From contig JAPHSY010000033.1 in NCBI GenBank assembly GCA_026196495.1, forward strand, positions 124,001 to 188,000: a stretch of 64,000 bases of DNA, written 5' to 3'. Positions within the stretch are counted from its first letter, which is position 1, and every line of letters starts with the position of its first letter. The DNA is from Magnetovibrio sp. (GTDB taxonomy: Bacteria; Pseudomonadota; Alphaproteobacteria; Rhodospirillales; Magnetovibrionaceae). A program made the position numbers and the translations under genes. Below, piece after piece: positions 53,160 through 62,860 of this stretch. The notes under the pieces were generated by a model, which saw only the letters and a list, made by a program, of their open reading frames with translations, made no database searches and had not been told where the DNA came from.

Positions 53160-53242
53160 CGAACTTGTAAGTTTCGGGCATCCTACTCATTTAATATTTC
53201 GAGTACGTTGCTTGCTTTTTGGCGAGTTATTTTCATGTGCAA

Positions 53243-53281
53243 AATTAACCTATATTAGCGTTAATCAAATATAGGTTAATT
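53243..53281. promoter_or_regulatory. Perfect 14-bp inverted repeat upstream of pdhA
   Basis: AATTAACCTATATT and AATATAGGTTAATT are exact reverse complements, separated by 11 nt, about 210 nt upstream of pdhA in an AT-rich 330-nt intergenic region (53160-53489). No T-run follows, so an operator or structured leader is more likely than a terminator. I do not recognise the motif. Nothing else in the region resembles a gene. Confidence 0.5.
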
Positions 53282-53489
53282 CAAAATAAATAAATTAATT
53301 CAATGCATTACATCGTTGTAATTTTCTTGATTTGTCGATTCTGTACGAGTATAGTTGTCGTTATCAAATGCATAAGAAGACCCGCAATACCCAACGCGTG
53401 TGAATGAAATGCGCAGATGCATCTAAGGGTCCACCAAGCCTGTCGCCAAATGAGCAGGAGCATGCCTAACCGTCTTGGAGTTTCCCGAC

Positions 53490-54536
53490 ATGGCTAAGTC
53501 TGCCAAAAACACGCCTGCTAAGAAGCCTGCGCCCAAAGCACCTCGTCGTCGTCCTACCAAAGCCCAGCCGGCTCCTTCTGCGGAAGAGTTGTTGGGCTTT
53601 TATCGTGAAATGTTGCTGATCCGTCGATTTGAAGAAAAATCCGGTCAGTTGTACGGCATGGGCTTGATTGGTGGTTTTTGTCACCTTTACATCGGTCAAG
53701 AAGCTGTGGTTACGGGCGTTCACGCGAATGCCCAGCCCCAAGACAGTGTGATCACGTCATATCGTGATCATGGTCATATGTTGGCTTGCGGAATGGACCC
53801 CAACGGTGTGATGGCGGAACTCACGGGGCGTGCTGGTGGATTGTCCAAGGGGAAGGGCGGTTCTATGCACATGTTTAGCACCGAAAAGAATTTCTACGGC
53901 GGCCACGGTATCGTTGGTGCACAGGTGCCATTGGGTACCGGCTTGGCATTTGCTCACAAGTACAACGAAGACAACGGCGTCTGTTATGCCTACTTCGGTG
54001 ACGGTTCAGTTAACCAAGGTCAGGTTTACGAAAGCTTCAACATGGCGCAGCTGTGGTCGCTTCCGGTGATCTACATCATTGAAAACAACAAATACGGTAT
54101 GGGGACGTCCATTGACCGTGCGTCTTCCACGACTGAGCTTTATCAACGTGGTTCTGCTCACGGAATTCCGGGTGAGCAAGTCGATGGTATGGATGTTATT
54201 GCGGTGCGTGATGCCACGGCCTCGGCCCTGGAACATGTGCGTGGTGGCAAAGGTCCCTACATTCTGGAAATGCTGACGTACCGCTACCGCGGTCACTCCA
54301 TGTCTGATCCAGCCAAGTACCGTTCCAAAGACGAAGTGTCGAAAGTGCGCTCAGAACAAGACCCCATCGACAACTTGCGCCAATTAATCATTAAGACCAA
54401 AGCCGCTGATGAAGCGCAGCTCAAAGAGATTGATGGTGAGATTAAAGCCATCGTTACCGAAGCTGCCGACTTTGCAAAATCGAGCCCCGAGCCCGATCCG
54501 GCTGAGCTCTACACCGACATTTTGGTCGAAGCATAA
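53490..54536 (+). CDS. pdhA: Pyruvate dehydrogenase E1 component, alpha subunit
   Basis: The TPP-binding decarboxylase subunit of pyruvate dehydrogenase. [20 protein letters not shown] with [13 protein letters not shown] is the TPP motif; [15 protein letters not shown] is the phosphorylation-loop region. A basic, Pro/Ala-rich extension ([15 protein letters not shown]) of about 30 residues precedes the domain. The ATG at 53490 has GGAG nine bases upstream. It is first in pdhA-pdhB-pdhC-lpdA, with a 20-nt gap to pdhB. Confidence 0.95.
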   Translation: MAKSAKNTPAKKPAPKAPRRRPTKAQPAPSAEELLGFYREMLLIRRFEEKSGQLYGMGLIGGFCHLYIGQEAVVTGVHANAQPQDSVITSYRDHGHMLACGMDPNGVMAELTGRAGGLSKGKGGSMHMFSTEKNFYGGHGIVGAQVPLGTGLAFAHKYNEDNGVCYAYFGDGSVNQGQVYESFNMAQLWSLPVIYIIENNKYGMGTSIDRASSTTELYQRGSAHGIPGEQVDGMDVIAVRDATASALEHVRGGKGPYILEMLTYRYRGHSMSDPAKYRSKDEVSKVRSEQDPIDNLRQLIIKTKAADEAQLKEIDGEIKAIVTEAADFAKSSPEPDPAELYTDILVEA

Positions 54537-54556
54537 GGGCAGGGAGGAGATACATC

Positions 54557-55936
54557 ATGCCTATTCAAGTACTCATGCCCGCCCTGTCGCCGACCATGAC
54601 CGAAGGCAATCTTGCCAAGTGGTCTGTGGCTGAAGGTGACACCGTTGCCGCTGGTGACGTAATTTGTGAAATCGAAACTGACAAAGCCACCATGGAAGTT
54701 GAAGCCGTGGACGAAGGTGTTCTCGGCAAAATTTTAGTGCCCGCCGGAACCGAAGCTGTGGCCGTGAATTCCGTGATCGCGTTGATTTTGGAAGAGGGCG
54801 AAGACAAAGGCGCTTTGGACTTGGTTGAGATCGAAGCGCAAACGCCGAAGTCTGAGCCTGCACCGATTGCATCTGACATGCCCGCCGAAGCGGAACATGC
54901 AGCACCAGCCCCCGCAGCGGCACCAGAAATTTTGGAACCCGAATATGACGGCCCGATGATCAATCAGACGGTTCGTGAAAGTCTGCGCGATGCCATGGCC
55001 GAAGAAATGCGCCGTGACGAAAAGGTCTTTTTGATGGGTGAGGAAGTTGCCCAATATCAAGGCGCCTATAAAGTATCCCAAGGTCTGTTGGAAGAGTTTG
55101 GTGATAAGCGCATCATTGACACACCGATCACCGAATACGGTTTTACCGGTTTGGCGTCTGGTGCTGCGTTTGCGGGCTTGAAACCAATTGTTGAATTCAT
55201 GACCTTCAACTTTTCTATGCAAGCGATTGATCACATCGTCAACTCATCGGCCAAGACGCTGTATATGTCTGGCGGTCAGATGGGCAGCTCCATCGTGTTT
55301 CGTGGTGCCAACGGTGCTGCATCGCGTGTTGGTGCACAGCACTCCCAATGTTTTGCGGCATGGTACGGCCAAGTGCCGGGCTTGAAGGTGCTTTCACCGT
55401 GGTCCGGTGCGGATGCCAAGGGTTTGTTGAAAGCAGCTATCCGCGATCCGAACCCGGTTGTGTTCTTGGAAAATGAATTGATGTATGGCGTTAGCTTTGA
55501 CGTACCGGAAAGCGATGATTTTGTTATTCCGATTGGGAAAGCCAAAGTCGAGCGTGCAGGTGCCGACGTTACCATCACCGCATTTTCGCGCATGGTTGGG
55601 TTCGCTTTGGAAGCGGCTGAGAAGTTGGCCGAAGAAGGCATCAGTGCTGAAGTCATCAACCTGCGCACCATTCGCCCGTTAGATCGCGCAACCATCATCA
55701 ACTCGGTGCAAAAAACAAATCGCATTGTATCGGTCGAAGAAGGTTGGCCACAATCTGGCATCGGTTCTGAAATCTCTGCCGTGGTGATGGAACAAGCGTT
55801 TGATTATCTCGATGCTCCGGTCACACGTGTTACGGGCGAAGACGTACCCATGCCATATGCCGCGAACTTGGAATCGTTGGCCTTGCCAACACCTGAAAAA
55901 ATTGCAGCAGCGGCTAAAGCCGTTTGCTACGCCTAA
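54557..55936 (+). CDS. pdhB: Pyruvate dehydrogenase E1 component, beta subunit with lipoyl domain
   Basis: An N-terminal lipoyl domain (residues 1-80; the lipoylated lysine is in ETDKATMEV), a Pro/Ala linker (about 90-130), then the E1-beta domain ([52 protein letters not shown]). This arrangement is characteristic of many alphaproteobacteria. The lipoyl domain is almost identical to that of E2 next door (72 of 83 residues by my count). Ends 17 nt before pdhC. Confidence 0.95.
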   Translation: MPIQVLMPALSPTMTEGNLAKWSVAEGDTVAAGDVICEIETDKATMEVEAVDEGVLGKILVPAGTEAVAVNSVIALILEEGEDKGALDLVEIEAQTPKSEPAPIASDMPAEAEHAAPAPAAAPEILEPEYDGPMINQTVRESLRDAMAEEMRRDEKVFLMGEEVAQYQGAYKVSQGLLEEFGDKRIIDTPITEYGFTGLASGAAFAGLKPIVEFMTFNFSMQAIDHIVNSSAKTLYMSGGQMGSSIVFRGANGAASRVGAQHSQCFAAWYGQVPGLKVLSPWSGADAKGLLKAAIRDPNPVVFLENELMYGVSFDVPESDDFVIPIGKAKVERAGADVTITAFSRMVGFALEAAEKLAEEGISAEVINLRTIRPLDRATIINSVQKTNRIVSVEEGWPQSGIGSEISAVVMEQAFDYLDAPVTRVTGEDVPMPYAANLESLALPTPEKIAAAAKAVCYA

Positions 55937-55953
55937 GGGAAGGGAGAACCATC

Positions 55954-57252
55954 ATGCCCATCGAAATATTGATGCCCGCCCTGTCACCCACCATGACCGA
56001 AGGCAACTTGGCCGTATGGTCCGTGGCCGAAGGCGACAGTGTTGCCGCTGGTGACGTGATTTGTGAAATCGAAACCGACAAAGCCACCATGGAAGTTGAA
56101 GCCGTGGACGAAGGCGTGATCGGTAAAATTTTGGTCGCCGCTGGTACCGCTGGCGTGGCTGTAAACTCAACAATTGCTTTGCTGTTGGAAGACGGCGAAG
56201 ACGCTTCGAGCTTGGAAGGCTTTACGCCGTCTGCAGGTGGGGCAGCCCCCGCCGAGGCACCTTCCGAAGCATCGGTTACTGCGTCCGCAGGTGCATCCCC
56301 CACAATGGCACCTGCGGCCAGTGACTCCTCTTCTGTTGCTAAAGGCGCCACGTCTGGAAATCGTGTTTTTGCATCGCCGTTGGCGCGCCGCATTGCTGCG
56401 GACAAAGGTTTGGATTTATCGGCTGTTGCCGGTTCCGGCCCGCGTGGTCGTATTGTCAAACGTGATGTTGAAAATGCTGTGCCAGGTGTTAAACCTGCTG
56501 CTGCTTCAGCTCCTGCTGCGCAAGCTGCACCGATCACGGTGGACGATCCGGTCTTCGCCAATATGCCGGAATTTGAAGCTGTCCCCAATTCTTCCATGCG
56601 CAAAATTATTGCTTCGCGTTTGACGGATTCAGCACGCGACATTCCACACTTCAACCTCACCGTTGATGTGGAAATCGACAAGCTGTTGGCGATGCGCAAA
56701 GAACTGAATGGTCATGAAGGTGCGGACTACAAAATCTCCGTCAATGACTTCATTGTCAAAGCCACGGCTTTGGCGTTGACCCGTGTGCCCGAATGCAATG
56801 TTGCTTACACCGATGATGCCATCTTGCAGTTCAAGCAAGTGGATATGTCCATCGCCGTTGCGGTTGAGGGTGGCCTGATCACCCCGATTGTCAAAGATGC
56901 AGCTTCCAAAGGTTTGGCGACCCTGTCCAACGAGATCAAAGAGCTGGCAGGCAAAGCCCGTGATGGCAAGTTGGCGCCTGAAGAATTTCAAGGCGGAACC
57001 TTCACCATTTCCAACCTCGGCATGTTCGGGGTGAAGGGCTTCAATTCCATCATCAACCCACCCCAAGGCGGCATTCTGTCCGTCGGGGCTGGCGAACAGC
57101 GTCCGGTGGTTAAAGATGGTGCACTTGCTATCGCGACTGTGGTCACGCTGACCGTGGCCGTGGATCACCGTTGTATCGATGGCACCACGGGTGCGGCTTT
57201 GATCAAAGAGCTCAAAGCCATTATCGAAAACCCAATCTCGATGATGTTGTGA
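55954..57252 (+). CDS. pdhC: Pyruvate dehydrogenase E2, dihydrolipoyl acetyltransferase
   Basis: Order: one lipoyl domain (1-80, lysine in ETDKATMEV), Ala/Pro linker, E3/E1-binding domain ([29 protein letters not shown]), second linker, and catalytic core with [19 protein letters not shown] and the active-site [11 protein letters not shown]. 432 residues is normal. The ATG at 55954 with GGGAGA upstream is chosen; the track begins 30 nt earlier inside pdhB. Confidence 0.95.
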   Translation: MPIEILMPALSPTMTEGNLAVWSVAEGDSVAAGDVICEIETDKATMEVEAVDEGVIGKILVAAGTAGVAVNSTIALLLEDGEDASSLEGFTPSAGGAAPAEAPSEASVTASAGASPTMAPAASDSSSVAKGATSGNRVFASPLARRIAADKGLDLSAVAGSGPRGRIVKRDVENAVPGVKPAAASAPAAQAAPITVDDPVFANMPEFEAVPNSSMRKIIASRLTDSARDIPHFNLTVDVEIDKLLAMRKELNGHEGADYKISVNDFIVKATALALTRVPECNVAYTDDAILQFKQVDMSIAVAVEGGLITPIVKDAASKGLATLSNEIKELAGKARDGKLAPEEFQGGTFTISNLGMFGVKGFNSIINPPQGGILSVGAGEQRPVVKDGALAIATVVTLTVAVDHRCIDGTTGAALIKELKAIIENPISMML

Positions 57253-57263
57253 GGATCTGAAAA

Positions 57264-58664
57264 ATGAGTGACACAAACTTTGACGTCATCGTCGTTGGTG
57301 GTGGCCCGGGTGGCTATGTGGCTGCGATCCGTGCGGCGCAACTGAAAATGAAAGTGGCTTTGGTGGAAGCCAACCATTTGGGTGGCATTTGCTTGAACTG
57401 GGGCTGTATCCCGACCAAAGCCCTGTTGCGTTCGGCTGAAATATTTCACCAAATGAAACATGCTAAAGATTACGGTCTTGTGGCGAATGGCATTGATTAT
57501 AACCTCAAGGCTATTGTTGATCGTTCGCGTAAAGTGTCCAAACAACTCAACGGCGGCGTCGGACACTTGCTTAAGAAAAATAAAGTTACCGTGTTTGATG
57601 GCTTTGCCAAACTGAGCGGTGCGGGCAAACTGCATGTTGAAAAAGATGGTAAAGCGGTTGCTGATCTGACATCCAAAAACATCATTTTGGCGACGGGTGC
57701 ACGCGCACGTATCTTGCCGGGGATGGAACCGGATGGAAAACTAATCTGGTACTACAAGGATGCTTTGGTTCCCGACATGGTTCCTGAACGCCTATTGGTG
57801 ATCGGATCTGGCGCCATCGGGATCGAGTTTGCCAGTTTCTTCAACACGCTAGGGGCCAAAACCACCGTGGTGGAAATGGTCGATCGTATTGTTCCGGCTG
57901 AAGACGCTGAAATTTCCGCATTCTTGGAAAAATCTTTGACCAAAGACGGTATGGAAATTCTGACGTCCGCAGGTGTCAAAGGCCTCAAGAAAAACAAAAA
58001 CACGGTTACGGCGACCCTTGAAGTGAAGGGCAAGGCTGAGGAACGTGAATTTGACCGTGTCATCGTTGCGGCAGGTATCGTCGGCAATGTCGAAAACATC
58101 GGCTTGGAAGGCACCAAAGTTAAAGTTGAAGGCACACACATCATCACCAATGAATGGCTGGAAACGGGTGAACCCGGTGTCTATGCCATCGGTGATGTCG
58201 CGGGTGCACCGTGGTTGGCGCACAAAGCATCGCACGAAGGCATCTTGTGCATTGAACGCATTGCCGGAACCAAGGGCCTGCACCCCATGAACCCGGATCG
58301 TATTCCCGGTTGCACTTACTGCCATCCCCAGATCGCATCTGTTGGTCTGACGGAAGCCCAAGCCGGTGAACGCGGTCTTAAAGTTAAAGTCGGTCGCTTC
58401 CCATTCCAAGCCAACGGCAAAGCCATTGCGCTGGGTGAACCGGAAGGCATGATCAAAGTGATCTTTGATGACAAAACGGGCGAACTTTTGGGCGCCCACA
58501 TGATCGGCGCCGAAGTGACTGAAATGATCCAGGGCTATGGCATTGCCATGGAACTTGAAACCACAGAGGCCGAGCTGATGCATACGGTCTTTGCGCACCC
58601 GACACTTTCTGAAATGATGCACGAAAGTGTGCTCGACGCGTTCAATCGCGCGATCCACTTTTAG
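57264..58664 (+). CDS. lpdA: Dihydrolipoamide dehydrogenase (E3)
   Basis: FAD motif VIVVGGGPGGYVAAIRAAQL, redox-active disulfide in GGICLNWGCIPTKALL, NAD motif VIGSGAIGIEFASFF, and the catalytic HPTLSEMMHE near the C-terminus. 466 residues. It ends the pyruvate dehydrogenase operon, 11 nt after pdhC. Confidence 0.96.
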   Translation: MSDTNFDVIVVGGGPGGYVAAIRAAQLKMKVALVEANHLGGICLNWGCIPTKALLRSAEIFHQMKHAKDYGLVANGIDYNLKAIVDRSRKVSKQLNGGVGHLLKKNKVTVFDGFAKLSGAGKLHVEKDGKAVADLTSKNIILATGARARILPGMEPDGKLIWYYKDALVPDMVPERLLVIGSGAIGIEFASFFNTLGAKTTVVEMVDRIVPAEDAEISAFLEKSLTKDGMEILTSAGVKGLKKNKNTVTATLEVKGKAEEREFDRVIVAAGIVGNVENIGLEGTKVKVEGTHIITNEWLETGEPGVYAIGDVAGAPWLAHKASHEGILCIERIAGTKGLHPMNPDRIPGCTYCHPQIASVGLTEAQAGERGLKVKVGRFPFQANGKAIALGEPEGMIKVIFDDKTGELLGAHMIGAEVTEMIQGYGIAMELETTEAELMHTVFAHPTLSEMMHESVLDAFNRAIHF

Positions 58665-58689
58665 GGATCATTTTTAGAAAGGGTGAGGC

Positions 58690-59136
58690 ATGGCCGTCTC
58701 GATCCGTGAGATAAAAAAACAAGACAAACCCCGTTGGTTAGAATTGTGGGATGGGTATTGCACATTCTACGAAGCCAAAGTCCACCGTGAGGTGACGGAA
58801 GAGACTTGGCAGCGGGTTCTCAATTCGGATCGGGACGACATGTTTTCCTTGGTGGCTGAAGTTGACGGAAAAATCGTTGGCTTTGTGATATGTGTTGTCC
58901 ATCCCGGTACGTGGACGGATAAGGATATCTGCTATCTCGAAGACCTTTATGTTGATGATGCCGCGCGCGGGCAGGGGGCTGGTCGGGCTTTGATTGAGGC
59001 CGTTTATGCCAAAGCCAAGGAACTTGATCACCATCGTGTTTACTGGCGCACCAAAGCCGAAAACGCAACGGCGCGTGCCCTTTATGAGAAAGTGGCCGAC
59101 GACAATGACTGGGTCATGTACGAAAAAATGATCTAG
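58690..59136 (+). CDS. GNAT family N-acetyltransferase
   Basis: A 148-residue GNAT fold: VAEVDGKIVGFVICVVHPG (beta 4), LEDLYVDDAARGQGAGRALIEAVYAKAKE (acetyl-CoA-binding motif A, R-x-x-G-x-G/A) and RALYEKVAD. The substrate is unknown. It follows lpdA by 25 nt and may be in the same transcript. Confidence 0.87.
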   Translation: MAVSIREIKKQDKPRWLELWDGYCTFYEAKVHREVTEETWQRVLNSDRDDMFSLVAEVDGKIVGFVICVVHPGTWTDKDICYLEDLYVDDAARGQGAGRALIEAVYAKAKELDHHRVYWRTKAENATARALYEKVADDNDWVMYEKMI

Positions 59137-59142
59137 AGCTTG

Positions 59143-59169
59143 TTGACAGGCCGATAATATTTCTATAAT
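59143..59169 (+). promoter_or_regulatory. Predicted arsR promoter
   Basis: TTGACA (59143-59148) and TATAAT (59164-59169) are both consensus, separated by 15 nt instead of 17. The expected transcription start lies within a few bases of the arsR ATG at 59179, implying a leaderless or near-leaderless mRNA. Confidence 0.6.
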
Positions 59170-59180
59170 TCTAGAAATAT
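59157..59180. promoter_or_regulatory. ArsR-type operator palindrome over the -10 and start codon
   Basis: ATATTTCTA-TAATTC-TAGAAATAT is a perfect 9-6-9 palindrome covering the -10 box and the arsR start codon. Its position suits autorepression by the ArsR-family protein encoded directly behind it. Confidence 0.65.
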
Positions 59181-59484
59181 GGAAAAACAAATAGCCATAT
59201 CGGCCCTTGCGGCGCTTGCTCACGACACCCGTATCGATATTTATCGCATGTTGGTGGAGGCTGGACCGGATGGTCTGGCTGTTGGAGAGATCGGCGACGC
59301 CTTGAGCGTCCCTCCGGCAACACTTAACCATCATTTGGTTCAGTTGAAGCAAGCAGGGCTTGTGAGTGTGGAACGCCAGGGGCGCAAATTGATCCATAGT
59401 GCTGACTATACGCAAATGGACAAGTTGCTGAGCTATTTGACGGAAAATTGCTGCCAGGGCCAATCTTGTGGACCCAATTGCTAG
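59179..59484 (+). CDS. arsR: ArsR-family metalloregulator
   Basis: A 101-residue winged-helix repressor: LAALAHDTRIDIYRMLVEAG, LSVPPATLNHHLVQLKQAGLVSVERQGRKLIH. The C-terminus is NCCQGQSCGPNC, with the vicinal Cys91-Cys92 and Cys97 (plus Cys101), close to the C-terminal arsenite site of the AfArsR type. The ATG has no Shine-Dalgarno because the promoter sits there. It precedes arsM by 11 nt, so it most likely controls arsenite methylation. Confidence 0.88.
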   Translation: MEKQIAISALAALAHDTRIDIYRMLVEAGPDGLAVGEIGDALSVPPATLNHHLVQLKQAGLVSVERQGRKLIHSADYTQMDKLLSYLTENCCQGQSCGPNC

Positions 59485-59495
59485 GAAATTAGAAA

Positions 59496-60356
59496 ATGAC
59501 CGACAACGCCTCTCAAGATCATCATGACGTTCGCAAAACCGTACGCGACAACTATGCCCAAATCGCTGAAAGTGGTGGGAATTCAGGTTGTTGTGGTCCA
59601 GCAGACAGTTCTTCAGGCTGCTGTGGTCCGGCTGACGATGTGGAAATCCCGTCAGCCGAAGCCATGAGCGCCTTTTTCGGTTATTCCGATGAAGAAATGG
59701 CGGCTGTTCCTGAAGGCGCCAATCTGGGGCTTGGTTGCGGCAATCCCCAGGCCATTGCCGATATGAAGGCTGGTGAAGTGGTCGTTGATCTGGGCGCAGG
59801 TGCAGGTTTTGATGCGTTCTTGGCTGCTGGCAAAGTTGGCCCCACGGGTCATGTGATCGGCATTGATATGACCCATGAAATGCTCAACAAGGCGCGCGGA
59901 AATGCCCAAAAGGGCGGCTACACCAACACCGAGTTTCGTTTGGGTGAAATTGAGTTCCTGCCCATCGCCAATGACACGGCGGATGTGATTATCTCCAACT
60001 GTGTGGTGAACTTGTCACCCAACAAACCCCAGGTTTTGCGCGAAGCCTATCGCGTGTTGAAGCCGGGTGGGCGGGTTGCAATCTCTGACGTTGTGGCGAC
60101 GGCTCCGTTCCCGGATGATTTTAAGGATGATGACCACCTGCTGTCCGGTTGTGTTACCGGGGCAAGCATGGTTGATGACCTGCAATCTTGGTTGGAAGAA
60201 GCCGGTTTCACCAAAATCGATATTGATATCAAAGAAGAAAGCCGCGAAGGCATTGCCGATTGGGCACCCGGTCGCGGGATTGAGAAATATGTGGTTTCCG
60301 CCATCATCACGGCCCAAAAGCCCGGTGGATGCGGATGTGGCGGCGGGACCTGCTAA
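59496..60356 (+). CDS. arsM: Arsenite S-adenosylmethionine methyltransferase
   Basis: SAM-binding [20 protein letters not shown] and the three ArsM cysteines ([27 protein letters not shown]) support methylation of As(III) to volatile or less retained products. An N-terminal GCCGPAD element occurs twice (about residues 31 and 40), and the C-terminus is GGCGCGGGTC, both potential arsenite-binding additions. Co-transcribed with arsR. No arsenate reductase or efflux pump is adjacent. Confidence 0.92.
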   Translation: MTDNASQDHHDVRKTVRDNYAQIAESGGNSGCCGPADSSSGCCGPADDVEIPSAEAMSAFFGYSDEEMAAVPEGANLGLGCGNPQAIADMKAGEVVVDLGAGAGFDAFLAAGKVGPTGHVIGIDMTHEMLNKARGNAQKGGYTNTEFRLGEIEFLPIANDTADVIISNCVVNLSPNKPQVLREAYRVLKPGGRVAISDVVATAPFPDDFKDDDHLLSGCVTGASMVDDLQSWLEEAGFTKIDIDIKEESREGIADWAPGRGIEKYVVSAIITAQKPGGCGCGGGTC

Positions 60357-60412
60357 GCCCCACATATAAGAAAACTTGCTTGGGGGGGCACAAAAGGGAT
60401 AAACCGACGCTT

Positions 60413-61384
60413 ATGGATACTGCAAAAACACATGGCGAAAAACCAAAACACCGCCATCCGGAAAAACGCAACAACCCGGATAACCCCAGCCCGCGTAAGC
60501 CCAAGTGGATCCGTGTCAAAGCACCGACGTCGAAAGAGTATGGCGAAACGCGCAAGCTGATTAAGGAAAAGAACCTTCACACCGTGTGTGAAGAGGCTGC
60601 GTGCCCCAACATCGGTGAATGCTGGTCGGCGAAGCACGCCACGGTGATGATTTTGGGCGATACTTGCACCCGTGCCTGTGCGTTTTGCAACGTGGCCACG
60701 GGCAAACCCAATGCGGTTGACCCGATGGAACCGGAAAATACAGGCATTGCAGCCCGCGAAATGGGCTTGAAGCATATGGTGATCACCTCGGTAGACCGTG
60801 ATGACCTGGATGATGGCGGTGCTAACCAGTTTGCTCAATCCATCTTGAAGGTGCGCGAATTGTCGCCGAATACCACGGTTGAGGTTCTCACCCCTGATTT
60901 CCGTCACAAAGACGGTGCCTTGGAAGTGGTGATTGAGGCCAAGCCCGACGTGTTCAACCATAACCTGGAAACGGTACCGAGCCTGTACACCTCCATCCGT
61001 CCTGGGGCGCGCTATTTCCATTCTCTGCGCATTTTGGACCGTGCCAAAGAACTCGATCCCGGCATTTTTACCAAATCCGGTGTGATGGTTGGTTTGGGGG
61101 AAACCCGCGAACAGATTATGCAGGTGATGGATGATATGCGTTCGGCCAACATCGACTTCATGACCATTGGCCAATACCTCCAACCAACACCGAAACACGC
61201 ACCCATTGATCGCTTCGTAACGCCGGATGAGTTTGAAGAATACAAGAAGATTGGCCTCTCCAAAGGTTTCTTGCATGTGGCATCCTCGCCCATGACCCGG
61301 TCAAGCTATCACGCGGATAAGGACTTTGCCGCGCTGAAGGCCGCGCGTAACGCACAGCTTGCCAAACAAAAGGCTGGCGCATAA
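60413..61384 (+). CDS. lipA: Lipoyl synthase
   Basis: A radical-SAM enzyme that inserts two sulfurs into octanoyl-lysine. The auxiliary-cluster cysteines are in [13 protein letters not shown], the radical-SAM C-x3-C-x2-C in [10 protein letters not shown], and the C-terminal [11 protein letters not shown] holds the auxiliary-cluster serine. A basic 35-residue N-terminal extension ([13 protein letters not shown]) is common in this group. It serves the two lipoyl domains of the pdh operon upstream. The ribosome site (AAAGGG) is rather far from the ATG at 60413. Confidence 0.95.
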   Translation: MDTAKTHGEKPKHRHPEKRNNPDNPSPRKPKWIRVKAPTSKEYGETRKLIKEKNLHTVCEEAACPNIGECWSAKHATVMILGDTCTRACAFCNVATGKPNAVDPMEPENTGIAAREMGLKHMVITSVDRDDLDDGGANQFAQSILKVRELSPNTTVEVLTPDFRHKDGALEVVIEAKPDVFNHNLETVPSLYTSIRPGARYFHSLRILDRAKELDPGIFTKSGVMVGLGETREQIMQVMDDMRSANIDFMTIGQYLQPTPKHAPIDRFVTPDEFEEYKKIGLSKGFLHVASSPMTRSSYHADKDFAALKAARNAQLAKQKAGA

Positions 61385-61393
61385 AAGAGTTAC

Positions 61394-61843
61394 ATGCCGA
61401 CACACAAAGAAACTCAACTTCTGCCTTTCACACCCCAACAGATGTTTGATCTGGTTTTGGACGTGGAAAAGTATCCGGAGTTCTTACCCTGGTGTGTGGC
61501 CTTGCGTGTAAAACGCCGGGGTGAAAGTGAAATGTTCGCTGATATGGCTGTGGGTTTTAAGATGCTGCGTGAACGCTATTCATCGCACATCACTTGGAAC
61601 GACCTGCCGATCGAGGAGGGTGGGGGCTATCACATCCACATTAAGGATGCGGGCGGGCCGTTCAAGTTCCTGGAAACCGACTGGAAGTTCCATCCCAAAG
61701 GCGACGATGTTGAGCTAAATTTCCGCATCGATTTTGAGTTCAGCTCAGCCCTTTTGGAAAAAGTCATGGGTGCGGTCTTCACCGAAGCCGCGCACAAAAT
61801 GATGAAGGCTTTTGTTAGTCGGGCAAATAATATTTATTCTTAA
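61394..61843 (+). CDS. Coq10/RatA family START-like protein
   Basis: 149 residues of the polyketide-cyclase/START type: LPFTPQQMFDLVLDVEKYPEFLPWCVALRV, FADMAVGFKMLRERYSSHIT and MGAVFTEAAHKMMKAFVSRA. Bacterial members are annotated RatA, but alphaproteobacterial ones are generally closer to mitochondrial Coq10, a ubiquinone-binding chaperone. It begins 9 nt after lipA, in one transcript. Confidence 0.88.
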   Translation: MPTHKETQLLPFTPQQMFDLVLDVEKYPEFLPWCVALRVKRRGESEMFADMAVGFKMLRERYSSHITWNDLPIEEGGGYHIHIKDAGGPFKFLETDWKFHPKGDDVELNFRIDFEFSSALLEKVMGAVFTEAAHKMMKAFVSRANNIYS

Positions 61844-61861
61844 ATAACAGAATATTATTCA
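61828..61861. terminator. AT-rich inverted repeat between convergent genes
   Basis: AATAATATT and AATATTATT are exact reverse complements around a 16-nt loop that includes the stop codon of the Coq10-like gene and reaches the pncC end. All-A/T pairing makes it a weak bidirectional terminator candidate. Confidence 0.35.
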
Positions 61862-62343
61862 GCATTCATAAGAAGTAACTTTAACCCGCTTTCCACCGTC
61901 TGAATACGCACACGGTCGCGATCTCCGTTGAAAATATGGCATTGATGTACGGTGTCTTGGCCTTCACGGGCGCAGGCCATATGCACCAAGCCCACGGGCT
62001 TTTCATCCGTGCCGCCACCGGGACCTGCGATGCCTGTGACAGATAGGCTGATCTGGGCATCGGAATTCATCAGCGCTCCTTCGGCCATCGCAATGGCGAC
62101 CTCTTCACTGACGGCGCCATGGGTCTCAATCAGGTCTTCATCCACCCCCAGCATTTCAGATTTGGCGTCGTTGGAGTAGGTGACGAAGCCACGATCCAGG
62201 ACTTCGCTCGATCCTGCGACGGAGGTTACGCATCCGGCAATCAATCCGCCTGTGCAGGATTCTGCTAGCGCGAGTTTGAGGTTCTGTTCCCGGCAGGTTT
62301 CAAACAGGTCTTCGACCATGACATAGAGGATTTCGGGATACAT
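61855..62343 (-). CDS. pncC: CinA-family nicotinamide-nucleotide amidohydrolase
   Basis: The stand-alone CinA C-terminal domain that deamidates NMN to nicotinate mononucleotide, recycling NAD by-products. LALAESCTGGLIAGCVTSVAGSSEVLDRGFVTYSNDAK and SVTGIAGPGGGTDEKPVGLVH are the signatures. The ATG at 62343 has GGAGG just upstream and lies one base past the pgpA stop; the track's 62379 start overlaps pgpA. It connects functionally with nadABC elsewhere in the window. Confidence 0.92.
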   Translation of the reverse strand: MYPEILYVMVEDLFETCREQNLKLALAESCTGGLIAGCVTSVAGSSEVLDRGFVTYSNDAKSEMLGVDEDLIETHGAVSEEVAIAMAEGALMNSDAQISLSVTGIAGPGGGTDEKPVGLVHMACAREGQDTVHQCHIFNGDRDRVRIQTVESGLKLLLMNAE

Positions 62344-62344
62344 C

Positions 62345-62860
62345 TTATCCTCCCAGGCTCGGTAGATAGGGGGCGGCATAGATGCTGATCAGGTAATACA
62401 CCCCAAGACCTGCTAATCCGGCCAAAACATCGTCCACCATGACGCCCATGGCCCCGCCGATTTTATGATCTGCCCAGGAAATGGGCCAGGGCTTGGTTAC
62501 GTCGAAAAGTCTAAATAAAATAAAGCCTAAGGCGTAAGCTGTGGGGTCCAGTGGGGCCGCTAGTAGAACGATCCATTGGCCCGCGACCTCATCAATGACG
62601 ATGGCGCCGGGATCGTGCGCCCCGGTCATGTCCATATAGACCTTTGATGCCCACAAACCGATGACAAATACGATCACAGAAGCAATGCCCAGTGCCCAGT
62701 AGCCACCAAATTGAACGATCCCCCAGGCAAAGGGCAGGGCGGCCAGTGACCCCCAGGTGCCAGGGGCTTTGGGGAGATAGCCGGAGCCAAACCATGTGGC
62801 AAGCAGAACGCCAGGATTGGAGAGACTCGGCCTTGAAATCGGAAATTTGATTGGTGGCAT
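62345..62860 (-). CDS. pgpA: Phosphatidylglycerophosphatase A
   Basis: Dephosphorylates phosphatidylglycerophosphate to phosphatidylglycerol. GSGYLPKAPGTWGSLAALP, DPGAIVIDEVAGQWIVLLAAP, FRLFDVTKPWPISWAD and GGAMGVMVDDVLAGL are the PgpA signatures; three to four membrane helices. The stop precedes pncC directly. Confidence 0.93.
   Translation of the reverse strand: MPPIKFPISRPSLSNPGVLLATWFGSGYLPKAPGTWGSLAALPFAWGIVQFGGYWALGIASVIVFVIGLWASKVYMDMTGAHDPGAIVIDEVAGQWIVLLAAPLDPTAYALGFILFRLFDVTKPWPISWADHKIGGAMGVMVDDVLAGLAGLGVYYLISIYAAPYLPSLGG

Noticed and set aside
57849-58658. Minus-strand ORF of 269 aa
   Set aside because: Shadow of lpdA, rich in His/Phe typical of antisense translation of this genome.
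60353-61276. Long minus-strand ORF (307 aa)
   Set aside because: It is the mirror of lipA; the plus-strand frame has complete lipoyl synthase motifs.
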